Program-made: the position numbers and the translations under genes | Shown here: in pieces, positions 33,679 through 41,661 of the stretch | How the letters are laid out: each line of letters opens with the position of its first letter | Numbering within the stretch: the first letter of the stretch is position 1 | Assembly: GCA_046295655.1 (NCBI GenBank) | Contig: JBKBMT010000011.1 | Coordinates: forward strand, 1 to 54,094 | Length of the DNA stretch: 54,094 nt | Direction of reading: 5' to 3' | From: JBKBMT01 sp046295655 | Lineage (GTDB): Bacteria > Pseudomonadota > Alphaproteobacteria > Rhodobacterales > Rhodobacteraceae | Notes under the pieces: model-generated | The model's database searches: none | Told to the model about the DNA's origin: nothing | Seen by the model: the letters and a program-made list of their open reading frames with translations, nothing else

Positions 33679-34803
33679 ATGCCGCAGGACGATCCACCCA
33701 CGCTTGATGCGGCCCGAGCCGTCCTGGCGGGGATCGGCCTGCCCGACGGCGGAACGCTGGCAGATGCCGACCGTCTGACTGCACTCGCCATGCGCGACCG
33801 GCGGCTGAACGTCGCCATCGCGATCAGACCCGAGGAGGCGTCCGCATTCGGTCCGCTGCGCAGCCGGGCCGAGGCTGCCCTTCAAGGCCTTCCGGGGGTC
33901 GAGGAGGCGCTGGTCGTCCTGACCGCCGAACGTCCGGCAGCGGCCAACCGCGAACCCGGCCGCCCCCCCGCAGCGCAGCGCCTTCTGCCCGGTGTGGCGC
34001 AGGTGGTCGCAGTCGCGTCGGGCAAGGGCGGTGTCGGCAAGTCCACCACCACGGTCAACCTTGCGCTTGCCCTGCGCGCCCGAGGATTGCGGGTCGGGAT
34101 CCTCGATGCCGATGTGCATGGCCCGTCGCTGCCCACGCTTCTCGGCCTGCGCGGGCGACCCCGGATCGGACCGGACCGCCGCTTGCGTCCGTCCGAAGCC
34201 TTCGGCCTTGCCGCGATGTCCATGGGGCTGCTCGTGGACGAGGAAACCGCGATGATCTGGCGCGGACCGATGGTGATGTCGGCGCTGATGCAGATGCTGG
34301 CCGAGGTGGACTGGGGCACGCTTGACTTACTGCTGATCGACATGCCGCCGGGCACCGGCGATGCGCAACTGGCCATCGCCCAGTCGGTGAAGCTGTCGGG
34401 TGCGGTGATCGTCTCGACCCCGCAGGATCTGGCGCTGATCGACGCACGGCGGGGCATCGCGATGTTTGGAAAGGTCGGCGTGCCGGTGCTCGGGGTGATC
34501 GAGAACATGGCCCATTTCGTCTGCACCACCTGCGGCGCGCGGCATGAGATATTCGGGGCCGGCGGGGCCGAAGCCGAGGCGGCGCGGCTGGGGGTGCCGT
34601 TCCTCGGGGCAGTGCCGCTGACCATGGCATTGCGGCAGGGTTCTGACAGCGGCCGGCCACCGGTCGCGCTTGACCCCGACGGGGTTCTGGGTTCGACTTA
34701 CGGAAGGATCGCGCAGGCCCTGCGCGACCGGCTTGCGGACAGGCACCCGGCATCGGAGGCCAGCGCCGCAGGCGAGGAGGCGGAAAGGAGACCTGTGGAA
34801 TGA
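33679..34803 (+). CDS. apbC: Mrp/NBP35 family Fe-S cluster carrier ATPase
   Basis: 374 residues from ATG 33679 (a GTG at 33676 directly precedes it). An N-terminal MIP18-like (DUF59) region of about 100 residues, then a P-loop NTPase with SGKGGVGKST (deviant Walker A), DADVHGPSLP and LIDMPPGTGDAQL, and the C-terminal CXXC in HFVCTTCGARHEIFG. This family binds a 4Fe-4S cluster and delivers it to target proteins. Its place behind the Fe-S-rich formate dehydrogenase suggests a dedicated carrier. Overlaps the next small gene (ATGA). Confidence 0.93.
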   Translation: MPQDDPPTLDAARAVLAGIGLPDGGTLADADRLTALAMRDRRLNVAIAIRPEEASAFGPLRSRAEAALQGLPGVEEALVVLTAERPAAANREPGRPPAAQRLLPGVAQVVAVASGKGGVGKSTTTVNLALALRARGLRVGILDADVHGPSLPTLLGLRGRPRIGPDRRLRPSEAFGLAAMSMGLLVDEETAMIWRGPMVMSALMQMLAEVDWGTLDLLLIDMPPGTGDAQLAIAQSVKLSGAVIVSTPQDLALIDARRGIAMFGKVGVPVLGVIENMAHFVCTTCGARHEIFGAGGAEAEAARLGVPFLGAVPLTMALRQGSDSGRPPVALDPDGVLGSTYGRIAQALRDRLADRHPASEASAAGEEAERRPVE

Positions 34804-34955
34804 AGGCGTTTCTTGTCGCGGTGGTGCTGGTGGTGGCCCTGTCGGTCGGGGCCTTCTACGTGCTCGACACCACCTTCCAGCAGCCGACCTATTCGGTGAA
34901 CACGACCGAGGGCGCGCGGATCGGCGACCCTGGCAGCAACCTCGTGAACTTCTGA
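34800..34955 (+). CDS. 51-residue single-helix membrane protein
   Basis: ATG at 34800 overlaps the Mrp stop and is preceded by GGAAAGGAGAC. It encodes MKAFLVAVVLVVALSVGAF, one membrane helix or uncleaved signal, then about 30 residues ending DPGSNLVNF that should face the periplasm. The stop lies 6 bp before the propeller-cytochrome gene. The strong ribosome site and tight packing make it a real gene. It is perhaps a small subunit or assembly peptide; no homologue is known to me by name. Confidence 0.8.
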   Translation: MKAFLVAVVLVVALSVGAFYVLDTTFQQPTYSVNTTEGARIGDPGSNLVNF

Positions 34956-34961
34956 TCCACG

Positions 34962-36209
34962 ATGCCCGCGCGGGTTCTGGCCGGGCTGATCCTTGCGGCG
35001 GCACTGGCGGGGCAGGCGTCGGCCGATCTGCGCGGCCATGGCGGCCCGGTCGGGGCGTTGTCGGTTGCGGGCGGTCAGGTCCTGTCGGGGTCGTTCGACA
35101 CGCGGGCGATCCTGTGGGATGCGGACGGAGCCACGGCGCTGCGGGTGCTGCGCTTCCACGACGGCAATGTGACTGCCGTCACGTTCCTTCCTGATGGCGG
35201 GCTCGCGACCGGCGGGCAGGATGGCAGGGTGGCGGTCTGGGCGGCCGGCGGCGCCGAACCGGTACTGACCACGGCGCTGCACCAGGCGCCGATCGGGGGA
35301 CTTGCGGCCTCGGACGACGGCAGCGAACTCGCGGTGGCAGGCTGGGATGGGCAGGTGCAGCGCATTGCGTTGTCCGGTGCCGGCGCCCGTGCCGAGCCCC
35401 GGCATCAGGGCATGACTATGGGGGTGGCGTGGCTGGCAGACGGCAGCCTGGTCAGCATCGGCAGCGACCTGCGCCTGGTCAGGCAGGACCGGGACGGCCG
35501 CCTCGCCGCCGTCGGGCTGCCGGCGCAGCCCAATGCGCTGGCCCAGAGGGATGGCGCGCTGTTCGTGGCCTTTGCCGACGGTTCGGTTGCCCGGCTGACC
35601 GACGATGGCGTGATCGAGGCGCGGGCAGAGCTTGGCAACCGGCCACTGGCCGCGATCTCGGCCGGAGATGAGGGCGTGATCGCCGCGATGGTCAGCGGTG
35701 CGGCCTGGATCCTCGATCCGGCCGACCTGACGGTGCTGCACGAATTCCAGGCGGGGCAGGGGCCGATCTGGTCGGTGGCCCTGGCCGAAGGCGTGGTCTT
35801 CACGGGCGGTGGTGACGGTCTGATCCGTCGCTGGGACGCCGCCACCGGTCGCCCCCTCGGCCCCGGCGCCGGCGCCGAGGAGCGCATGGCCGATTTCGAC
35901 GACGGCAGCCGCGGCGCCGAGGTCTGGCGCGCCTGCGCATTGTGCCATTCGCTGCGTCCCGACGACGGAAACCGCGCCGGCCCCAGCCTGCACCGGATCT
36001 TCGGTCGGCGGATCGCCAGCGTCGCGGGCTATGACTATTCGCCCGCCCTGCGCAGCATGGATATCATCTGGACCAGGGAAACGGTGGCGGCCTTGTTCGA
36101 ACACGGACCCGAGGTCTACACGCCGGGCAGCCGGATGCCGGACCAGAGGGTGCCGGACCCTGCCGACCGCGCCGCACTGGTAGAGTTCCTGGCGCGCGTG
36201 ACGGAATGA
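34962..36209 (+). CDS. Periplasmic beta-propeller / cytochrome c fusion protein
   Basis: 415 residues. Signal peptide to about residue 21 (LAGQASA). Then come about seven WD40-like repeats (GHGGPVGALSVAGG...LSGSFDTRAILWD, repeated at 30-45-residue intervals up to GGGDGLIRRWDAATG near residue 300). The C-terminal class I cytochrome c domain has the heme site CALCH at residues 325-329 and a probable axial Met in SRMPDQ near residue 392. It would be an electron carrier in the periplasm with a docking propeller, in a formate dehydrogenase operon. Its stop overlaps the next start (ATGA). Confidence 0.88.
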   Translation: MPARVLAGLILAAALAGQASADLRGHGGPVGALSVAGGQVLSGSFDTRAILWDADGATALRVLRFHDGNVTAVTFLPDGGLATGGQDGRVAVWAAGGAEPVLTTALHQAPIGGLAASDDGSELAVAGWDGQVQRIALSGAGARAEPRHQGMTMGVAWLADGSLVSIGSDLRLVRQDRDGRLAAVGLPAQPNALAQRDGALFVAFADGSVARLTDDGVIEARAELGNRPLAAISAGDEGVIAAMVSGAAWILDPADLTVLHEFQAGQGPIWSVALAEGVVFTGGGDGLIRRWDAATGRPLGPGAGAEERMADFDDGSRGAEVWRACALCHSLRPDDGNRAGPSLHRIFGRRIASVAGYDYSPALRSMDIIWTRETVAALFEHGPEVYTPGSRMPDQRVPDPADRAALVEFLARVTE

Positions 36210-37720
36210 ACATCGCGCTATGGCTTCAGCGCGCGGCAGTTGCGCGGGGCAGCGCCCCCGCCCTTCTGCGCGGCACGGATACCGTGGCCGATTATTCCGT
36301 CTTCCGCGACCGTGCGGCGGCCCTCGCGCAGGCGCTGGTCGAAAGGGGAATGGGTCCGGGCGTGCGGGTGGCGATTTTCGCGAAGAACTGCCCCGACTAT
36401 CTGATTGCGCTGTTCGGCATCTGGTGGGCCGGCGCGGTGGCCGTGCCGGTCAATGCGCGCCTGCACCCGCGCGAGTTGGAGTTCATCGTGACCGACAGTG
36501 GCGCGGCTCTGGTGCTGTCGGACCGGGACGGGCTGGACCTGCCGATGCCGGTCGTGCGGCTGGACGGGCCGGGGTTTGCCGCCATGTCCGACCCCGCCGG
36601 CGCCGGTCCAGCACCGCAGCCGCATCGCGCCAGTGCGGACGATCTGGCCTGGCTGTTCTATACGTCGGGCACCACCGGCCGGCCGAAGGGCGTCTGCATC
36701 ACCCACGGAATGCTGACCGCGGTCTCGTTGGCCTATCTTGCCGACGTCGATCCCGGCGCCGCGGAATCGGGGGCGCTCTATGCCGGGCCGATGAGCCACG
36801 GCGCCGGGATATATGCGCCCGTGCATGTGCTGGTGGGCCAACGCCACATCTGCCCGCCCGCAGGCAGCTACGATCCCGGGGCCGTGCTGGATCTGGCCGC
36901 GTCCTGCGGGCCGGTGTCGATGTTCCTTGCCCCCACCATGGTGCAGCGCCTGCTGGCCGAAGCGCAGGCGCAAGGGCGTCGCGGGAACGGCATCCGCACC
37001 ATCGTCTATGGCGGCGGGCCGATGTATCTGGCCGATATCGTGGCGGCGGTGGACTGGTTCGGCCCGGTCTTCGTGCAGATCTACGGTCAGGGCGAATGTC
37101 CGATGGCGATCACCTGCCTGCCGCGCGATCGGGTCGCCGACCGGAGCCCGGGGTGGGAGAAGCGCGTCGGTTCGGTCGGCCGCGCACAGTCCCTGGTCGA
37201 TGTTGCAGTGGCCGACGCCGATGGGCGGCCGCTTCCCGCCGGCAGCGTCGGCGAGATCATGGTGCGCGGCCTGCCGGTCATGCCCGGCTACTGGCGGAAC
37301 CCGGAGGCCAGCGCCCGCGCGCTGCGCGACGGCTGGCTGATGACAGGCGACGTGGGGCGGCTCGATCCCGAAGGGTGGCTGACGCTGCTCGACCGGTCGA
37401 AGGATCTGATCATCTCGGGCGGATCGAACATCTATCCGCGCGAAGTCGAGGAGGTGCTGATCACCCATCCCTCGGTTGCCGAGGTTTCGGTCGTCGGTGC
37501 GCCCTCGGCGGAATGGGGCGAGGAGGTTGTGGCATTCGTCGTGCCCGCCCCCGGCGCGGCGCTGGACCCCGACGCGCTGGACCGGCACTGCCTGGCGCGG
37601 ATTGCCCGTTTCAAGCGGCCGAAGCGGTATCTGGAACTGGCCGAACTGCCCAAGAACAACTACGGCAAGGTGCTCAAGACGGCATTGCGGGCGCAGCTCA
37701 GCGACGGGCGTTCCAGCTGA
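36206..37720 (+). CDS. AMP-forming acyl-CoA synthetase / ligase
   Basis: 504 residues. Adenylate-forming family motifs: YTSGTTGRPKGV, YGQGECP, TGDVGRLDPEGW, SGGSNIYPREVEEVL and the catalytic lysine in NNYGKVLK near the C-terminus. It activates a carboxylic acid to its acyl-CoA. Last gene of the formate dehydrogenase operon by overlap with the cytochrome gene, yet no formate-specific role is evident. Its 3' end overlaps the convergent ABC permease gene by 23 bp. Confidence 0.9.
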   Translation: MNIALWLQRAAVARGSAPALLRGTDTVADYSVFRDRAAALAQALVERGMGPGVRVAIFAKNCPDYLIALFGIWWAGAVAVPVNARLHPRELEFIVTDSGAALVLSDRDGLDLPMPVVRLDGPGFAAMSDPAGAGPAPQPHRASADDLAWLFYTSGTTGRPKGVCITHGMLTAVSLAYLADVDPGAAESGALYAGPMSHGAGIYAPVHVLVGQRHICPPAGSYDPGAVLDLAASCGPVSMFLAPTMVQRLLAEAQAQGRRGNGIRTIVYGGGPMYLADIVAAVDWFGPVFVQIYGQGECPMAITCLPRDRVADRSPGWEKRVGSVGRAQSLVDVAVADADGRPLPAGSVGEIMVRGLPVMPGYWRNPEASARALRDGWLMTGDVGRLDPEGWLTLLDRSKDLIISGGSNIYPREVEEVLITHPSVAEVSVVGAPSAEWGEEVVAFVVPAPGAALDPDALDRHCLARIARFKRPKRYLELAELPKNNYGKVLKTALRAQLSDGRSS

Positions 37721-38519
37721 GCGAGGCATGGCGGCGGGTATAGAACTCGGCCATCAGACCCAACATCAGGAACGCCAGCGCAACCCAGAGGGCATAGGTG
37801 GGCGAGCTGAAATGCGGATTGTAATTCAGGAACATGAAGCCACGCGCCTGGTCGATGCAATGAAACAGCGGGTTCCAGTCGAATAGCCGGATCGTGGCAC
37901 CGGGCAGCATATTGGCCACGAACATCTTGCCCGAGGCGATCATGTTGACCCTCTGGTAGATCTGCGTGACGATCGTCACCGCATCCGGCGCCCAGGGTTT
38001 CGCGGCCAGAAGCACCATCCCGATGGTGGCGCCAGACAGCCACGCCAGCCCGAACATCGCATAGGTGCCCACCGGGTCGTGGATGACGATGGGCCGGAAG
38101 GCGGCGTGGTAGATGAACAGCACCACGCCGGCCGACAGCGTCTGGAGATAGAGCGTGCTGAAGGCCGCCGCCGCGATCGAGATCACCGGATTCATCGGCG
38201 CATGTTTCATCATCGGCGAGGTCGGGCCCTCCGCATTCGCCACCGCGCCCACGGTCTTGATATGGGTGAGGAACAGGAAGACCCCCGACATGATGTAGAG
38301 CAGGAAGTCGCCCCGTATCGCCGTGCCGCGCAAGCCCAGAAGCTCGAACAGGACATAGAACACGACGACCAGCACCACGGTCTGCGAGATGTTGACCAGC
38401 AGCCCCACCACCGCGTTGCCGTGGGACTTGCGGACTTTGCGCACCGCGGAATGAAAGATTGTCTCGAGGATCTCGAACGCGCCCCGGGCGGGGGACTTCC
38501 TGACCTGCGGTCGAAACAT
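37698..38519 (-). CDS. ABC-2 type permease, polysaccharide exporter (KpsM-like)
   Basis: 273 residues with six predicted membrane helices (LLVNISQTVVLVVVFYVLF, FLLYIMSGVFLFL, GMVLLAAKPWAP region and a last ALWVALAFLMLGLMAEFY). N-terminal basic cytoplasmic stretch as in KpsM/Wzm. Such permeases pair with an ATPase (KpsT/Wzt) to export capsule or O-polysaccharide across the inner membrane. No ATPase gene is in this window. It faces the glycan genes to its right, so export of their product is likely. Confidence 0.85.
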   Translation of the reverse strand: MFRPQVRKSPARGAFEILETIFHSAVRKVRKSHGNAVVGLLVNISQTVVLVVVFYVLFELLGLRGTAIRGDFLLYIMSGVFLFLTHIKTVGAVANAEGPTSPMMKHAPMNPVISIAAAAFSTLYLQTLSAGVVLFIYHAAFRPIVIHDPVGTYAMFGLAWLSGATIGMVLLAAKPWAPDAVTIVTQIYQRVNMIASGKMFVANMLPGATIRLFDWNPLFHCIDQARGFMFLNYNPHFSSPTYALWVALAFLMLGLMAEFYTRRHASLSWNARR

Positions 38520-38562
38520 GCCCGTCCTCGTTGGCCTGCGTGAAAAGCCTAGCCGCAGGTTC

Positions 38563-38591
38563 TTGCCGATCCCTTGACGTCAGAGGATAAG
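38563..38591 (+). promoter_or_regulatory. Candidate cysQ promoter
   Basis: TTGCCG (38563-38568), 17 bases, GATAAG (38586-38591), 35 bp before the cysQ ATG, in the 106-bp gap between the divergent permease and cysQ. Confidence 0.4.
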
Positions 38592-38625
38592 GCAGGCGGA
38601 ACGGTCGGGCAAGGACACGTGGCGG

Positions 38626-39417
38626 ATGGATCACGAAAGGCTGGCACAGGTGCTGCGCCGTCTCGCGCTCGAGGCCGGAGCGGCGATCATGGAGGTTTAT
38701 CGCCGCCCCGGCTTCGATGTCCGGGCGAAGGACGATGACTCGCCGCTGACCGAGGCCGACGAGGCGGCCGACACGATCATCGCGCGGGGGCTGCGTGCGG
38801 CCTTTCCCGATCTCCCGCTGGTCACGGAAGAGCAGGCGGCCAGCCACGGGATCGAGGCCGCGACCTTCCTGATCGTCGATCCGCTGGACGGGACCAAGGA
38901 ATTCGTCCGGCGACGCGGCGATTTCACCGTGAACATCGCCTATGTCGAAAACGGCGTGCCTGCCCGGGGGGTAGTCTATGCCCCGGCACGGGAGCGTCTG
39001 TTCTATACCGATGCCGAGGGGCGCGCGGTCGAGGAGAGCGGTGCCTTCGTCCCGGACGCTCCCGGCCCGCTGCGCCCTCTTGCGGTGTCGCGGCCCGACA
39101 ATGGCGCTCTGGTCGTGGTGGCGTCCAAGTCTCACCGCGACGCTGCGACCGATTCCTATATCGCGCGCTATGCCGTGTCGGATTTCGCCGCCGCGGGTTC
39201 GTCGCTCAAGTTCTGTCTGGTGGCGGCGGGCGAGGCCGATCTCTATCCCCGGCTCGGCCGGACCATGGAATGGGATACTGCGGCGGGTGATGCCATCCTG
39301 CGGGCGGCGGGCGGGCAGGTTGTCGAGCTGGAGACGGGCCGTCCGCTCCGCTACGGCAAGCCCGGCTTCGCCAATCCGTTCTTCATCGCCCATGCCCCGG
39401 GCGTGGTGCTGAAATAG
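38626..39417 (+). CDS. cysQ: 3'(2'),5'-bisphosphate nucleotidase CysQ
   Basis: 263 residues. An inositol-monophosphatase-fold enzyme with metal ligands in VTEEQA, VDPLDGTKEF and EWDTAAGDAIL. It hydrolyses PAP, the by-product left when PAPS donates sulfate. The gene opens the glycan cluster that ends in a sulfotransferase (45629), which fits a role in clearing PAP there. The following glycosyltransferase starts at the very next base. Confidence 0.95.
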   Translation: MDHERLAQVLRRLALEAGAAIMEVYRRPGFDVRAKDDDSPLTEADEAADTIIARGLRAAFPDLPLVTEEQAASHGIEAATFLIVDPLDGTKEFVRRRGDFTVNIAYVENGVPARGVVYAPARERLFYTDAEGRAVEESGAFVPDAPGPLRPLAVSRPDNGALVVVASKSHRDAATDSYIARYAVSDFAAAGSSLKFCLVAAGEADLYPRLGRTMEWDTAAGDAILRAAGGQVVELETGRPLRYGKPGFANPFFIAHAPGVVLK

Positions 39418-40638
39418 GTGTCGGGCCCATCGGTCTCGGTGATCGTGGCAAGCCACGGTCGTCCTGCGGACCTTGGCCTGTGCCTCCTGTCGCTGGCACA
39501 GCAGGACCATGACCGGCTCGAGGTGGTGGTGGTCGCCTGCCCGGCGGGCAGTTCGGCAGTCGGATCGGGGCCGTTTGCCGGTTCGGTGAAGCTCGTGTCC
39601 TTTGCCGAGCGCAATCTCTCGGCCGCGCGCAATGCCGGGGTGGCGCTGGCGGCGGGCGAGGTCGTGGCCTTCATCGACGACGATGCGGTGGCCGAGCCGA
39701 CCTGGGCCGCCCGGCTCGCCGCGCCCTTCATGGATCCGGCGGTGATCCAGGCCGGCGGCTTCGTGCGCGGACGCAACGGTATCTCGTTGCAGTGGGGCGC
39801 GATGGAGATCGATGGCAGCGCGACCGACCATCCACTCGAGGTTCGGACCGACCGGGCAAGCCTCCTCCATGGAACAGCCGGGCGCGCGGTAAAGACGCAA
39901 GGGACGAACATGGCCTTCCGCCGCGCGGCGCTGGTCGAAGCTGGCGGGTTCGATCCCGCGTTGCGGTTCTATCTCGATGATGCCGACCTCAACCTTCGTC
40001 TTGCGGCGGGGGGCGGTCTGACGGCTGTCGTGCCGGATGCGCAGGTTCTGCACCGGTCCGCCCCTGGCCCCTATCGGCGCGCCGACCGCGTGCCGCGCAG
40101 CCTGCACGAGATCGGGGCATCGACTGCGGTGTTCCTGCGCCGGCATGCGCCGGGGGATACCGCGGCCGTCGAAGCGCTGCGGCACGGGCAGAGGCGTCGG
40201 CTCCTGCGGCACATGGTGGCAGGGCGGATCGGGCCGGAGGCGGTCGCGGCGCTGCTTGCGACGCTGGAGGATGGATTGACGGAGGGCGCCGGGCGGAGGG
40301 TGTCGCCGCCGCAATTCGCCTCGCCACCGCCGTTTCTGAGGTTCCCGTCGGCCGGGCCGGTCCCCGGTGCGGTGATCCTGTCGCGGCCCTGGAGTCGTGC
40401 GAAGGCGGAGGCGCGGGCGCGCCGGGCGCGCGAGGGCGGTGCGGTGGTGACGATACTGCATCTGCGCCCCGGTCCTCGGCGCCACCGGCTGTGGCTGCGC
40501 CCGGACGGCATCTGGGAGCAGTCGGGGGGGGTGTGGGGCGCTTCGGACCGCTCCGACCGCTGGCTGCGCCTCTGGACACCCTCGACGCGGCTGCGGCGCG
40601 AGATGCAGCGATTGTCCGCGTACCGGCCGGTTTCGTGA
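39418..40638 (+). CDS. Glycosyltransferase family 2
   Basis: 406 residues, GTG at 39418 with no gap after cysQ. N-terminal GT-A domain (VSVIVASHGRPADL, AARNAGVALAAGEVVAFIDDDAV with the DxD-type metal site, and FYLDDADLNLRL). The C-terminal 190 residues are Arg-rich and unlike anything I recognise. Probably adds a sugar to the surface polysaccharide in the cytoplasm. The 119 bp after it carry the galU control region. Confidence 0.87.
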   Translation: MSGPSVSVIVASHGRPADLGLCLLSLAQQDHDRLEVVVVACPAGSSAVGSGPFAGSVKLVSFAERNLSAARNAGVALAAGEVVAFIDDDAVAEPTWAARLAAPFMDPAVIQAGGFVRGRNGISLQWGAMEIDGSATDHPLEVRTDRASLLHGTAGRAVKTQGTNMAFRRAALVEAGGFDPALRFYLDDADLNLRLAAGGGLTAVVPDAQVLHRSAPGPYRRADRVPRSLHEIGASTAVFLRRHAPGDTAAVEALRHGQRRRLLRHMVAGRIGPEAVAALLATLEDGLTEGAGRRVSPPQFASPPPFLRFPSAGPVPGAVILSRPWSRAKAEARARRAREGGAVVTILHLRPGPRRHRLWLRPDGIWEQSGGVWGASDRSDRWLRLWTPSTRLRREMQRLSAYRPVS

Positions 40639-40757
40639 CCGACAAACACGGATTTTACACTTCCGCTCCACAATGTTGACGCGCTTCCGGTCGAGGTGTT
40701 GACTTGCCCGGAGGCGGGCGACTACCGGTTGAGCAAGAGCGGTGCAGGGGGCGCGCG
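40639..40757 (+). promoter_or_regulatory. galU upstream region
   Basis: 119 bp with two TTGAC-type elements (40676-40681 TTGACG and 40699-40704 TTGACT) but no good -10 at standard spacing. AT-rich at 40640-40675. Probably contains the galU promoter. Confidence 0.35.
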
Positions 40758-41660
40758 ATGCGCAAGGTTAAGGTTCCACGGGTGACGAAGGCAGTGTTTC
40801 CCGTGGCGGGACTGGGTACGAGGTTTCTGCCGGCAACGAAGTCGATCCCCAAGGAGATCATGACGCTCGTCGATCGGCCGCTGATCCAGTATGCGATCGA
40901 CGAGGCGCGGGCGGCCGGGATCCGCGATTTCATTTTTGTCACCTCCCGCGGCAAGTCGGCGCTCGAGGATTACTTTGACCACGCCCCCGATCTGGAAAAC
41001 ACGCTGCGCAAGGCCGGAAAGACGCAGCTGCTGGAGGTTCTGAAGGCCACGAACATGGATTCCGGCGCGATCGCCTATGTGCGCCAGAACCGGCCGCTCG
41101 GCCTTGGCCACGCCGTCTGGTGCGCCCGGCGGCTGATCGGCAACGAACCCTTCGCGGTGCTTTTGCCCGATGACGTCATCGCCGCCGAGAAGCCCTGCCT
41201 TCAGCAGATGGTCGAAGCCCATGCCGAGATCGGCGGCAATGTCGTTGCCGCGATGGAGGTGCCGCCGCAACGCACCGCGTCCTACGGCGTTCTGGATGTG
41301 TCCGAGGATCTTGGCTCTATGGTCAAGGTTGCCGGCATGGTCGAGAAGCCGGCACCCGGCACGGCGCCGTCGAACCTTGCGGTCATCGGCCGATACATCC
41401 TGACGCCGAAGGTGCTGAACAATCTCAACCGGATGAAGCAGGGCGCGGGTGGCGAGATCCAGTTGACCGATGCCATCGCCGAAGAGGCGGCAGCCGGTGC
41501 GGTGCACGGCTACCGGTTCCGCGGGCAGCGGTTCGACTGCGGCTCCAAGGCCGGTTTCCTGCAGGCCACGGTTGCCTTCGGTCTTGCCCGCGAAGACCTG
41601 CACGACGAACTGGCGTGCTATCTGCGCGAGATCGTCGCGCTGTCCGAGGCCGCCGAATAG
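40758..41660 (+). CDS. galU: UTP-glucose-1-phosphate uridylyltransferase
   Basis: 300 residues from ATG 40758 (MRKVKVPRVTKAVFPVAGLG); an earlier in-frame start would add 18 unlikely residues. Nucleotidyltransferase motifs GLGTRFLPATKSIPKEIM, LPDDVI, EKPAPG and GGEIQLTDAI. It makes UDP-glucose, which Ugd (6652) can oxidise to UDP-glucuronate; both feed polysaccharide synthesis. The next glycosyltransferase begins 1 bp later. Confidence 0.97.
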   Translation: MRKVKVPRVTKAVFPVAGLGTRFLPATKSIPKEIMTLVDRPLIQYAIDEARAAGIRDFIFVTSRGKSALEDYFDHAPDLENTLRKAGKTQLLEVLKATNMDSGAIAYVRQNRPLGLGHAVWCARRLIGNEPFAVLLPDDVIAAEKPCLQQMVEAHAEIGGNVVAAMEVPPQRTASYGVLDVSEDLGSMVKVAGMVEKPAPGTAPSNLAVIGRYILTPKVLNNLNRMKQGAGGEIQLTDAIAEEAAAGAVHGYRFRGQRFDCGSKAGFLQATVAFGLAREDLHDELACYLREIVALSEAAE

Positions 41661-41661
41661 A

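Noticed and set aside
37660..40671. A 1,003-codon minus-strand frame across the permease, cysQ and the first glycosyltransferase
   Set aside because: The translation is low-complexity and Arg-rich. It conflicts with three well-supported genes, including the permease in another frame of the same strand.
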